DNA from: Candidatus Neomicrothrix sp. UBA7884
GTDB taxonomy: Bacteria; Actinomycetota; Acidimicrobiia; Acidimicrobiales; MedAcidi-G1
Direction: 5' to 3'
NCBI GenBank assembly: GCA_002501135.1
Contig: DLRQ01000018.1
Location: 1 to 22,287, forward strand
DNA: 22,287 bases
Shown here in pieces: positions 1 to 6,765 of the stretch. The notes below the pieces were generated by a model. It ran no database searches. It saw only the letters and a list, made by a program, of their open reading frames with translations, and was not told the DNA's origin. The number at the start of each line of letters is the position of its first letter. Positions within the stretch are counted from its first letter, which is position 1. A program made the translations under genes and the position numbers.

Positions 1-207
1 GACGCCTCGTCGGTGCTGGCGATCATCGGGTGCGATGATCCGTACACCCCTCCGGGTGATGTCGATGACCTCGAGGTAACCGGTGCCACCGTGGTGCGCT
101 ACGAGGATGCCGGCCACGGTTTCGTCCATGATCCTTCCCGGCCTTCGCACCGGGCAGCCGATGCAGCCGACGCATGGAAGCAGGTCCTCGAGTGGCTGGG
201 TCCCTGA
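1..207 (+). CDS. Dienelactone hydrolase family protein, C-terminal fragment
   Basis: Only the last 68 codons are in the window; the reading frame is open from base 1 to the TGA at 205-207. The fragment has the end of an alpha/beta-hydrolase fold of the dienelactone hydrolase type: an Asp-rich turn (GCDDPYTPP) where the catalytic Asp sits, then a strand and the loop AGHGFVHDPSRP carrying the catalytic His, and a final helix (AADAWKQVLEWL). In this family the triad is Cys/Ser-Asp-His and substrates are dienelactones or other small esters and lactones; the specific substrate cannot be told. The nucleophile elbow lies upstream of the window. It is convergent with the Crp-like gene. A GTG at 13 is internal and not a credible start. 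Confidence 0.75.
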   Translation, partial: DASSVLAIIGCDDPYTPPGDVDDLEVTGATVVRYEDAGHGFVHDPSRPSHRAADAADAWKQVLEWLGP

Positions 208-226
208 GCAACCCGGTCGGCTCAGG
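203..226. terminator. Possible bidirectional terminator hairpin between convergent genes
   Basis: Inverted repeat CCTGAGC (203-209) / GCTCAGG (220-226), 7 bp stem with a 10-nt loop, placed exactly between the stop codons of two convergent genes. No T-run follows on either strand, so this is only a candidate, of the U-less kind often proposed in actinobacteria. Confidence 0.35.
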
Positions 227-886
227 TCAGCGGGCCCTGATGGTCAGTTGTTCGCGGTTGGTGACGTGGTAGGTCCGGTCGATCTGTTCGATCCATCCGA
301 GCCTGATGAACGAGGCGATCGCCTTGTTGACACGTTCACGTGATGCCCCGACCATGCCGGCCAACTCCTCCTGGGTGATTGGTAGGAAGAACTCGTCTGA
401 CTCCCCGGCGAGTTCCAGGAGCCGCTTGGCGGTGCGGCCCGTTACGTCGAGGAACACGGAGTCGGCGAGGGCTTCGTCCATGTTGCGTAGCCGTCCGGCG
501 AGCATCTCGATCACGGGCCAGAGCAGGGAGGGGTCTTCCTTGTAGAGGTTGTTCAGTGGTTCGTACGGGACTGCGGTGACCACCGATGCCTCGAGGGCAC
601 GGGCCTCGGCGGATCGGCCCCTCCCGCTGAACAGGCCCATCTCGCCGAACAGGTCGCCGGGCTCCATCAGGGCCACCATTGATTCGCGGCCGTCTATCGA
701 CCTGTTGGCGATTGCTATGCGGCCCGAGACGACCACGTAGAGTTCGTCAGGGGTGTCACCTTCTTCAAAAATGACGTCTCCGCGTTGCAGGTCGCGGTCA
801 GTAGACACCGCAGCGATGGTGTCGAGGTCGGCTGGGCCGAGGCCGGCAAAGAGTGTTGTTTCGCTGAGGAGGGTGGTGTCTGGCAT
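227..886 (-). CDS. Crp/Fnr family transcriptional regulator
   Basis: 219 residues, the usual size for the family. Residues about 10-125 form a cyclic-nucleotide-binding (cNMP) beta-barrel; the phosphate-binding cassette reads FGEMGLFSGRGRSAEARA (about 80-97), keeping the Glu (E82) and Arg-Ser (R91-S92) that contact cyclic nucleotide in E. coli CRP. A dimerisation helix follows (about 120-145), then a winged helix-turn-helix (about 165-215) with recognition segment MVGASRERVNKAI. The FLDVTGRTAKRLLELA linker is typical of actinobacterial CRP/GlxR-like proteins. It probably binds DNA as a dimer and may respond to cAMP. The ATG at 884-886 has no evident Shine-Dalgarno sequence; a TAGCAT hexamer lies 11 nt upstream on the coding strand, so the mRNA leader may be very short. 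It is divergent from ispD across about 70 bp. Which genes it controls is unknown. Confidence 0.9.
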   Translation of the reverse strand: MPDTTLLSETTLFAGLGPADLDTIAAVSTDRDLQRGDVIFEEGDTPDELYVVVSGRIAIANRSIDGRESMVALMEPGDLFGEMGLFSGRGRSAEARALEASVVTAVPYEPLNNLYKEDPSLLWPVIEMLAGRLRNMDEALADSVFLDVTGRTAKRLLELAGESDEFFLPITQEELAGMVGASRERVNKAIASFIRLGWIEQIDRTYHVTNREQLTIRAR

Positions 887-955
887 GTCGGTTGGCCATG
901 CTAGTTAGGTGCACGACCATCAATCAGCATCGACCGGAACAAGAGGGGTGCCCCG

Positions 956-1630
956 GTGTCCATCCGGGTGTTCGTCATGAGCGTGTGGACCGTGGTTGTG
1001 GCCGCCGGCGAGGGTCGCCGATTCGGCTCCGACAAGCAGTCGGCTGACTTGGGGGGAGTGTCTGTGCTCGGCCGCTCGGTCGCTACTGCGTCTGCCGTCT
1101 CTGTCGGGGTGGTTGTCGTTGTCGGAGAGAGTCGGGTCGAAGGAGCCCGGACGCTCCTTGCCGGCGTTGTCGGCTTTGTCGAGGTGGTCAGCGGTGGGGC
1201 CACCCGTTCCGCGTCGGTGAGGGCGGGTCTTGCGGCAGTTCCCCGCGCTGCCGAGGTTGTGCTGGTGCACGACGGTGCCCGTCCCCTCGCTACCGAGGCC
1301 GTCTACGGGCGTGTGATTGCCGCCGTGAGAGCCGGAGCCGATGCCGTGGTTCCGGTTGTAGCCATTTCCGACTCTCTGCGGTCCACATCGGGTGGCGTGG
1401 TTGATCGCGAGATGGTTTTGGCGGTCCAGACCCCTCAGGGTTTTGGGGCCGCCGCAATCAGGGCTGCACACGCCGGAGGAGCCGATGCCACCGACGACGC
1501 CACGCTGGTGGAGGCCAGCGGTGGCACAGTGGTGGTCGTGACCGGCGAGACAGACAACGTGAAGATCACCCGACCGGTCGACCTTGAGGTCGCCAGGTGC
1601 CTGTTGGCGGAAGGATTCGAGGATGCCTGA
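956..1630 (+). CDS. ispD: 2-C-methyl-D-erythritol 4-phosphate cytidylyltransferase (IspD)
   Basis: Third step of the MEP isoprenoid pathway: MEP + CTP gives CDP-methylerythritol + PPi, in the cytosol. 224 residues, normal for IspD. Visible motifs are the nucleotide-binding N-terminus VVVAAGEGRRFGSDKQ (the family has a PKQ here; the Lys is kept), SGGATRSASVRAG, VHDGARPL, QTPQGF, TDDATLVE and NVKITRPVDL near the C-terminus. The segment that is usually DTIK reads SDSL, so the protein is somewhat divergent. The GTG at 956 is preferred because GAGGGG lies about 8 nt upstream; an in-frame ATG at 977 would begin MSVWTVVVAAGEG and is the alternative. It overlaps ispF by 8 nt, so the two are translationally coupled. 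Confidence 0.93.
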   Translation: MSIRVFVMSVWTVVVAAGEGRRFGSDKQSADLGGVSVLGRSVATASAVSVGVVVVVGESRVEGARTLLAGVVGFVEVVSGGATRSASVRAGLAAVPRAAEVVLVHDGARPLATEAVYGRVIAAVRAGADAVVPVVAISDSLRSTSGGVVDREMVLAVQTPQGFGAAAIRAAHAGGADATDDATLVEASGGTVVVVTGETDNVKITRPVDLEVARCLLAEGFEDA

Positions 1631-2099
1631 GATGCGAGTGGGGCAGGGATTCGACGTCCACCCGTTCTCCGACGACCCGACCCGGCAGTTGGTGCTGGGC
1701 GGAGTGGTGCTGGAGGGCCCGGGCCTCGTTGGGCACAGCGACTCCGACCCGGTCTCACACGCCTGCGTCGACGCCCTGTTGGGTGCGGCGGGTATGGGCG
1801 ACATCGGGGAGCGTTACCCCGATACGGATCCGGCCCATGCCGGTGCCGACAGCGTCAGCCTGTTGGTCGACACCGTCGCCGCACTGGATTCCGAGGGCTG
1901 GCGGGTGGTCAACCTGGATTGCACGGTTGTGCTCGAGGCACCGAGGCTGGCACCGCACCGGGCTGCCATTCAGGATCGCCTGGGTTCGGTGGTAGGTGCA
2001 CCGGTCTCGGTGAAGGCCAAGAGGGCCGAGGGCCTCGGTGCGCTGGGCCGCCGTGAGGGGATCGCTGCCATGGCAGTGGTCCTGTTGGAGCGAGGGTGA
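1623..2099 (+). CDS. ispF: 2-C-methyl-D-erythritol 2,4-cyclodiphosphate synthase (IspF)
   Basis: Cyclises CDP-methylerythritol 2-phosphate to MEcPP with release of CMP (MEP pathway); the family is a homotrimer. 158 residues, typical length. Zinc ligands D11, H13 and H46 are present (GFDVHPF and VSHACVDALLGA), followed by MGDIGERYPDTDPAHAGADS. The usual HSDGD motif reads HSDSD, and the usual KATTTE loop near the CDP site reads KAKRAE, so the three Thr are replaced while the Glu is kept; LGALGRREGIAA follows as expected. The ATG at 1623 is chosen because GGAAGGA (1609-1615) sits 7 nt upstream; an ATG at 1632 is also possible. The stop overlaps the rlmB start (GTGA). CysS, often next in this operon in other actinobacteria, is missing. 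Confidence 0.93.
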   Translation: MPEMRVGQGFDVHPFSDDPTRQLVLGGVVLEGPGLVGHSDSDPVSHACVDALLGAAGMGDIGERYPDTDPAHAGADSVSLLVDTVAALDSEGWRVVNLDCTVVLEAPRLAPHRAAIQDRLGSVVGAPVSVKAKRAEGLGALGRREGIAAMAVVLLERG

Positions 2100-3031
2100 G
2101 CGGCCCCAAGGGCCGACGTGGGCCCGCTCGGGGTGGCGGCAGCAGTGGCGGTCGTGGTGGTGGACGCGGCGGTCAGGGTGGAGGACGCGGACGCGACACA
2201 AGGTCGCGGGGCGGTAGTGGTCAACGCGGATCGACCCCGGTTCGGGGACGTTCCACCGAGCCCCCCAAAGGTCTCGGTGGCGACCAGGTCGAGGGCAGGC
2301 ACGCCGTACGTGAGTTGCTGCTCGCGGGGACCCGCCGCACGAGGGAGGTGGTGCTGGCTGCCGAGATGGATTCGGCACCGATCCTCGATGACATCATCGA
2401 CCTGGCTGATGAGGCGAGGGTCACCATCCGTGAGCTGCCGCGCTCAAAGTTCGAGTCGATGGCCAGAACCGACGCTCCTCAGGGTGTCCTGGCAATGGCT
2501 GCACCTCTTCGGGACTACGGCCTCGAGGAACTGTTGCACCGTGACTCCTCGGGTGCCGATCCGTTTCTGTTGATGCTGGACGGAATCACCGACCCCGGGA
2601 ACCTGGGTGCGATCCTGCGTTCCGCCGAGTGCGCCGGCGTGACCGGAGTGGTCATGCCGAGGCACCGCGCCGCCAGGGTCTCACCCACGGCTGCCAAGGC
2701 TGCAGCCGGGGCAGTCGAGCATCTGCGCATGGCGAGCGTGTCCGGCCTTCCCAAGGCCATGGGCCGACTCGCCGACGCCGGCATCTGGTCGGTTGGCCTC
2801 GACGTGGGTGGCGACCAGTTGATCCACGACCTGAAGGTTGCTGACCAGCCACTGGCCCTGGTGATGGGTGCTGAGGGTGCTGGCCTGTCGCGCCTGGTGA
2901 GGGAGCGCTGTGACGCCCTGGCGCACATCCCGCTCCGGGGGGTGCTGGGGTCGATGAACGTCTCTGCTGCGGCTGCCGTGGCCCTTTTCGAGGTTGCACG
3001 CCACAGGACCCCTGCTGGCGGGGAGAGCTGA
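2096..3031 (+). CDS. rlmB: TrmH/SpoU family 23S rRNA 2'-O-methyltransferase (RlmB-like)
   Basis: SAM-dependent SPOUT methyltransferase; RlmB methylates the 2'-OH of G2251 in 23S rRNA. 311 residues. Residues about 1-62 are a low-complexity tail rich in Gly and Arg (many RGG and GGR units), then a substrate-binding domain (VEGRHAVRELLLAG..., about 67-140) and the SpoU catalytic knot with motif 1 DGITDPGNLGAILRSAE, motif 2 LVMGAEGAGLSRLV and motif 3 IPLRGVLGSMNVSAAAAVA. The GTG at 2096 overlaps the ispF TGA (GTGA), indicating translational coupling. The basic tail probably helps RNA binding (inference). The exact target nucleotide is assigned by family resemblance and operon context only; other TrmH-type 2'-O-methyltransferases share these motifs. 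Confidence 0.88.
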   Translation: MSGPKGRRGPARGGGSSGGRGGGRGGQGGGRGRDTRSRGGSGQRGSTPVRGRSTEPPKGLGGDQVEGRHAVRELLLAGTRRTREVVLAAEMDSAPILDDIIDLADEARVTIRELPRSKFESMARTDAPQGVLAMAAPLRDYGLEELLHRDSSGADPFLLMLDGITDPGNLGAILRSAECAGVTGVVMPRHRAARVSPTAAKAAAGAVEHLRMASVSGLPKAMGRLADAGIWSVGLDVGGDQLIHDLKVADQPLALVMGAEGAGLSRLVRERCDALAHIPLRGVLGSMNVSAAAAVALFEVARHRTPAGGES

Positions 3032-3104
3032 GCCCGAGGTCGGATTCGAACCGACGACCTGACGCTTACAAGGCGCCTGCTCTGACCAACTGAGCTACTC
3101 GGGC
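3031..3104 (-). tRNA. tRNA-Thr (anticodon UGU)
   Basis: A 74-nt cloverleaf on the minus strand folds fully: acceptor GCCCGAG/CTCGGGC, D-stem GCTC/GAGC with a 9-nt loop, anticodon stem GGCGC/GCGTC (one G-U pair) with loop CTTGTAA (anticodon at 3068-3070), 5-nt variable loop, T-arm GTCGG-TTCGAAT-CCGAC, discriminator U. CCA is not encoded. The discriminator base is complementary to the last A of the rlmB stop codon, so the two convergent genes share one base pair. A weak -10-like TACGTT lies at 3122-3117 on the minus strand. Confidence 0.95.
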
Positions 3105-3249
3105 GGGATGGCGCGGAACGTAGCGCGAAATGGCCAGTCGCCGCGATCCCTTCGGCCGTAAGGCTACTGAGGCGCTTCCGCAGGTATGCGGGGGACCCGC
3201 TTCCGGGGTTGGAACGTTTCGGGGCGCGCGGAGCCCACTTCTCGTGGCG

Positions 3250-3755
3250 CTAAGGAGATGTCTTCAGCTCTAGTAGTCGGCCTGTGTGGCTGTCCAGAAT
3301 CTGGAACGGCAGTGCAGCGTGATTGGGGAGTGCCGGTGAGACCTCTAGGAGATCGAGGCAGTCATCATCGTCCCAGACGGTCGAGAATGCGCTTACTTCT
3401 ATCTCCAGGTAGTCGGCACCGAGGCGGAGTACTGCATGCGGAGCACCATTACACGAGTCAACGGTCAGGAGAATCTGTCCCGTTGAGAGGTCCAACTGAG
3501 CGTCGAGTACTGCGACAGAAGACCTCCACGCTCATCCTCCAAGTGACCCCCAATTGGGTCTCCAATTATCGTTGGCTTGACATCTGGCATGTTGCTTGCC
3601 GTCGCTGCATTCATAGCACTGGCAACAGGCTGCATGGTCGCTGTCAATGCTGCCGAAATGGTGAAGACGGTGAGTAGGCACCTTGGAAGGATCCGCTTGC
3701 CGCTGGTCGTCCCGCCGACACGCTGGGCTTGAACCATCTGCTCCCATTCCGACAT
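3250..3755 (-). pseudogene. Frameshifted gene for a small secreted or membrane-anchored protein
   Basis: Two overlapping minus-strand frames each look like half of one protein. The upstream frame (ATG at 3755; it can also be opened from a TTG at 3797) has a basic stretch, then a hydrophobic segment (about residues 22-45: RCLLTVFTISAALTATMQPV and on to ASA) like a signal peptide or anchor, and runs to a stop at 3465-3467. The second frame is open from about 3531 to the TAG at 3250-3252 and reads ...VAVLDAQLDLSTGQILLTVDSCNG..., with a later VWDDDDCLDLLEV; the two Cys could form a disulfide. It resembles C-terminal parts of short actinobacterial exported proteins of unknown function. Joining the frames near 3515-3530 needs a single-base change and gives about 165 residues. 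Either a recent pseudogene or a sequencing error; I assign no function. The flanks 3105-3249 and 3756-3895 hold no gene I can support. The whole stretch is AT-richer than its surroundings. Confidence 0.5.
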
Positions 3756-3895
3756 TGTGCTGGTGCAGTAACCGTACCTTCTGGCTGTGAGGCCCAAAAT
3801 GCCAAGTCATCATGAGTTCCTGGTCTTGACAGCTACCACGACTTGGATCCTGGACTACCGTGCGCGCACCGTGCTACTCGGGGAGGTGTAGTCCG

Positions 3896-4651
3896 ATGAC
3901 AGTTGCTGAGAACACCGGTATCGAGTTTGACGAGGCCCAGATCCGCGTGGACCTGGCTGCCGCCTTTCGGCTGGCCGCCCGGATGGACCTCCACGAGTCC
4001 GTGGCGAACCACTTCAGCGCAACCGTCTCGCCGGACGGCAAGCGGTTCCTCTGCAACCCCAGGTGGCGGCACTTCGCCCTCGTGAAGGCCAGCGAACTGC
4101 TCGTCCTGGACGCCGACGACCCGACGACCATGGACCGGCCGGATGCGCCGGATCCCTCAGCCTGGTGCATCCACGGTGCGATCCACGCCCGGATCCCGAC
4201 CGCCAGAGCGGTGCTGCACTGCCACCCCCCGTATGCCACGGCCATGTGCGGCCTGACCGACCCGATCATTCCGCCGATCGACCAGGCCACGGCCCGCTTC
4301 TGGGGCCGCACTGTCTACGACATGGAGATCAGCGGTCCGCCAGACGATCCGGTTGAGGGCACCCGGGTGGCTGAAGCCATGGTGGGAAACACAGTGATGA
4401 TGATGGGCAACCACGGTGTGACTGTGGTCGGTGAGACGGTGGCCCACGCCTTCGAGGAGCTCTACTACCTGGAGCGGGCCTGTCGGAACGTGGTGATCGC
4501 CCTCAGTACGGGAAGGCCGCTACGTGTCATGGACGACGCCCTGGCGGCGAGCGTGGTCCGGATGTGGTCACGCTTCACCGACCAGGGTGTGGCCCACTTC
4601 AACGAGCAGAGGGCACTGTTGGACCTTGAGGATTCCAGCTATCGGGACTGA
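3896..4651 (+). CDS. Class II aldolase/adducin family protein
   Basis: 251 residues, one Aldolase_II domain. The three His that bind the divalent metal in this family are present: H108 and H110 in VLHCHPPYATAM and H173 in MMGNHGVTVVG. Family members are L-fuculose/ribulose phosphate aldolases and epimerases, decarboxylases, or non-enzymatic adducin-like proteins. In fuculose-phosphate aldolase the catalytic Glu sits in an S-E-W segment ahead of the second helix; here the matching segment is S-A-W (residues 88-90), so that acid is missing, as in adducin-type members. Standard aldol cleavage is therefore doubtful and the substrate is unknown. The ATG at 3896 is chosen because GGGGAGGTG (3880-3888) gives an excellent ribosome binding site. 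It appears to be transcribed alone. Confidence 0.88.
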   Translation: MTVAENTGIEFDEAQIRVDLAAAFRLAARMDLHESVANHFSATVSPDGKRFLCNPRWRHFALVKASELLVLDADDPTTMDRPDAPDPSAWCIHGAIHARIPTARAVLHCHPPYATAMCGLTDPIIPPIDQATARFWGRTVYDMEISGPPDDPVEGTRVAEAMVGNTVMMMGNHGVTVVGETVAHAFEELYYLERACRNVVIALSTGRPLRVMDDALAASVVRMWSRFTDQGVAHFNEQRALLDLEDSSYRD

Positions 4652-4756
4652 CAGAGAACGGTGTGCCCCGGACGCGTTCGGGGATCGGGCGCCGCAGTTG
4701 CATTCGTCCCGAGGGGGGTGCTTGTAAAGGCCTCCCGGCTGGATGATGATCACCAC

Positions 4757-5011
4757 ATGGCCCTGACCCAACGAGACCGGGAGATCCTGGACTTCGAGCG
4801 CACCTGGTGGGATTCGCCTGCCCCTAAGGACGTGCAGATACTGGAACGTTTCGAGTTGTCGGCCACCCGCTACCAGCAACTGCTGACAACCTTGCTCGAG
4901 GACGAGGAGGCAATGGCCTACGACCCGCTCGTCGTCAGGCGGCTCCAACGGCAACGCGAGAGGCGCCGTCGCGCGCGCTTCGAGAGCCCGGCGGTCGAGG
5001 ACACCAAGTGA
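4757..5011 (+). CDS. DUF3263 family protein
   Basis: 84 residues from the ATG at 4757. It matches the actinobacterial DUF3263 pattern: LTQRDREILDFERTWW, then KDVQILERFELSATRYQQLLTTLLED and DPLVVRRLQRQRERRRRARF. The SATRYQQLL segment looks like a recognition helix, and the family is thought to be a small sigma-like or HTH DNA-binding protein; its role is not established. The C-terminus is very basic. In-frame GTG codons upstream (4661, 4718) would lengthen it, but the added residues are unlike the family. The last codons overlap the LytR_C gene by 4 nt (GTGA). The same pair occurs in Mycobacterium tuberculosis (Rv0430-Rv0431, from memory), not far from groEL2, so this synteny is old. Confidence 0.88.
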   Translation: MALTQRDREILDFERTWWDSPAPKDVQILERFELSATRYQQLLTTLLEDEEAMAYDPLVVRRLQRQRERRRRARFESPAVEDTK

Positions 5012-5640
5012 ACGTCCGGGGTCGCGGTCGTAACGTCGGGTTGGGCCCCAGCAACCCGGCAGCTGCACCGAGGGCGTTTCTCCTGATAGCAGTGGCGCTC
5101 GTGATCGGCCTTGTCCTGTTGTGGAAGGCGGTAGACAGCGATGTCGGCACCTTGGCAGCAACCGAGCCGGCCGGTGGCGATGATCAGGCTCAGGTCGACG
5201 AGGCCCCTGATGTGGTCGAGACAGATGCCCCCGACGACTCCGCTGATGTGGCACCCACCACCGAGGCCCCCGTTGTGACGACCACGACCGCAGCGGTCCT
5301 GTTCCCGAGCAGGTCACCCAGCGATGTGAAGGTTCTCGTGGCAAACGGCTCGGGCTTCGGTGGCGCAGCCGGCGCCGTGACCGACATCTTGAACCCCAGG
5401 GGCTACGCCCTTGAATCGCCGGCCAATGCCAACCGCACCGACGTGTCGGGCATCTTCTACCGGTCCGGCTTTGCTGACGATGCCCGGATGGTCATGGAGG
5501 TCGTCGCACCTGGAAACCCCGACCTGTTGTCCCAGATGCCCACCGGAGGCCTGTCGGTTCCCGATGGCACCCTTGAGCGCCTGGCCAATGCCGACGTGGT
5601 AGTCATCCTCGGCGCTGATGGAATCATCTACTCGGGCTGA
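5008..5640 (+). CDS. LytR C-terminal (LytR_C) domain membrane protein
   Basis: 210 residues. A short basic N-terminus precedes one transmembrane helix (about 22-39: RAFLLIAVALVIGLVLLW), with no signal peptidase site, so a single-pass protein with the C-terminus outside. Residues about 45-100 are an acidic, Thr/Pro-rich spacer containing a TTTT run, probably crossing the cell wall. Residues about 106-208 form a LytR_C domain (VKVLVANGSGFGGAAGAVTD..., IFYRSGFADDAR, VVVILGADG). The catalytic LytR-CpsA-Psr domain is absent, so it is not itself a wall-polymer ligase; stand-alone LytR_C proteins have no firmly known function. The GTG start overlaps the DUF3263 stop, implying coupled translation. 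Confidence 0.88.
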   Translation: MNVRGRGRNVGLGPSNPAAAPRAFLLIAVALVIGLVLLWKAVDSDVGTLAATEPAGGDDQAQVDEAPDVVETDAPDDSADVAPTTEAPVVTTTTAAVLFPSRSPSDVKVLVANGSGFGGAAGAVTDILNPRGYALESPANANRTDVSGIFYRSGFADDARMVMEVVAPGNPDLLSQMPTGGLSVPDGTLERLANADVVVILGADGIIYSG

Positions 5641-5650
5641 GGTTCCACCG

Positions 5651-6646
5651 GTGCGGGTAGTGGCCGCACCTGACAAGTTCAGGGGAACCGGGTCCGCGCA
5701 GCAGGTCGCCGACGCCATCGCCGGTGCGGTGTCGGCGCTGGGTGGCAGCACCGACAAGGTCCCCATGGCCGACGGCGGCGAGGGAACCCTCGACGTCCTT
5801 GGAGGTCCCAACCGGTCGAGCATCGTGACCGGGCCGCTGGGTGAGCCGGTGGAGGTGCCGTGGCGGCTCGACGGCCACACCGCCGTCATAGAGATGGCAC
5901 GGGCCTCAGGCCTCGAGTTGGCCGGAGGACAGGTCGGCAACAGCCCACTGGATGCCACAACGGCAGGCACCGGCGAGCTGATCCTGACAGCAGTCGAAAA
6001 GGGCGCGCGGCGGGTAGTCATCGGGCTGGGAGGGTCGGCTACCACCGATGGTGGGCTGGGCGCGCTCAGGGCGATGGGCTCGCCGGCGCGGTTCCTGGGT
6101 GTGGAGCTGCTTGTCGCCTGTGATGTGAGGACCCGTTTTGTGGATGCGGCCGAGGTGTTCGGGCCCCAGAAGGGTGCCAGCCCGGCGCAGGTGGCGATGT
6201 TGCGCGGCCGCCTCGAGAGGCTCGCTCAGGTCTATGCAGAGGAGCACGGTGTCGATGTGGCGGGCCTGGACAGGTCCGGGGCTGCCGGTGGTCTGGCTGG
6301 CGGCCTGGCGGCGTTGGGCGCAAGCCTTGTCGACGGTGTTGATCTGGTCGCCGAAGAGGTGGGACTTGACGAGGTGGTGGCAGGTGCCGATCTGGTGGTC
6401 ACCGGAGAGGGGCGCCTCGACGAGGCGTCGTTCGAGGGCAAGGTGGTGGGTGGAGTCGCCGCCTATGCGGCGGCGGCAGGCGTGCCCCTCCTGGTGGTGG
6501 CCGGGCAGGTGGATCCGTGTGTGGCCGGTCGGGTCGAGGCAATCTCGCTGGTCGAGGAGTTCGGTGGGGAACGGGCGACCACCGACACCCTCACATGTGT
6601 GCAAGAGGCCGTTGCATCCGACCTGAGGTTCCGCTGGTCGGCCTGA
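5651..6646 (+). CDS. Glycerate kinase (GarK/GlxK type)
   Basis: Phosphorylates D-glycerate with ATP, giving 2- or 3-phosphoglycerate depending on subfamily, and feeds glycerate into lower glycolysis. 331 residues. Diagnostic segments are APDKFRGTGSA at the N-terminus, MADGGEGTLD, TAGTGELI, the glycine-rich VIGLGGSATTDGGLGALRAMG, VFGPQKGA, and ADLVVTGEGRLDEASFEGKVVGGVA. It is shorter than the roughly 380 residues of E. coli GarK/GlxK: after GLGALRAMG it jumps almost directly to the VACDV strand, and the usual DVxNPL reads DVRTRF. The GTG at 5651 is preferred (CTGAGGT about 8 nt upstream); an ATG at 5618 without a ribosome binding site would overlap the preceding gene by 23 nt. Probably co-transcribed with the LytR_C gene. 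Confidence 0.9.
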   Translation: MRVVAAPDKFRGTGSAQQVADAIAGAVSALGGSTDKVPMADGGEGTLDVLGGPNRSSIVTGPLGEPVEVPWRLDGHTAVIEMARASGLELAGGQVGNSPLDATTAGTGELILTAVEKGARRVVIGLGGSATTDGGLGALRAMGSPARFLGVELLVACDVRTRFVDAAEVFGPQKGASPAQVAMLRGRLERLAQVYAEEHGVDVAGLDRSGAAGGLAGGLAALGASLVDGVDLVAEEVGLDEVVAGADLVVTGEGRLDEASFEGKVVGGVAAYAAAAGVPLLVVAGQVDPCVAGRVEAISLVEEFGGERATTDTLTCVQEAVASDLRFRWSA

Positions 6647-6702
6647 GCCGGATCTTCCATGATGGTGCGGAATCCTGACTGCTTTGGTAGGGTTTACTTC
6701 TG

Positions 6703-6765
6703 ATGAGGCGGTCGCCGTTCAGCCCGCCCCCCGGAACGACGAACAGGTGGAACCAATGGCTGTAA
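6703..6765 (+). other. Possible leaderless 20-codon upstream ORF overlapping the cysO start
   Basis: ATG at 6703 to TAA at 6763-6765, encoding MRRSPFSPPPGTTNRWNQWL. A TAGGGT hexamer (6688-6693) lies 9 nt upstream, close to the spacing seen before other likely leaderless starts in this window. The stop lies 9 nt inside the cysO coding sequence, in a different frame, so its translation could influence cysO initiation. The three consecutive Pro codons could slow ribosomes. It has no Cys codons, unlike the cysteine-sensing leader peptides known from mycobacteria. No conservation information is available. Confidence 0.25.

Noticed and set aside
3186..3677. 163-codon plus-strand frame through the AT-richer gap
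   Set aside because: Composition is unlike a protein (many Arg, Cys, His and Pro, no hydrophobic core pattern), no ribosome binding site, and it lies opposite the more convincing minus-strand frames.
3105..3895. Genomic island inserted at the tRNA-Thr gene
   Set aside because: The AT-richer stretch lies on the 5' side of the tRNA, there is no integrase, and I see no duplicate of the tRNA 3' end; usual tRNA integration leaves such a duplicate downstream of the 3' end.
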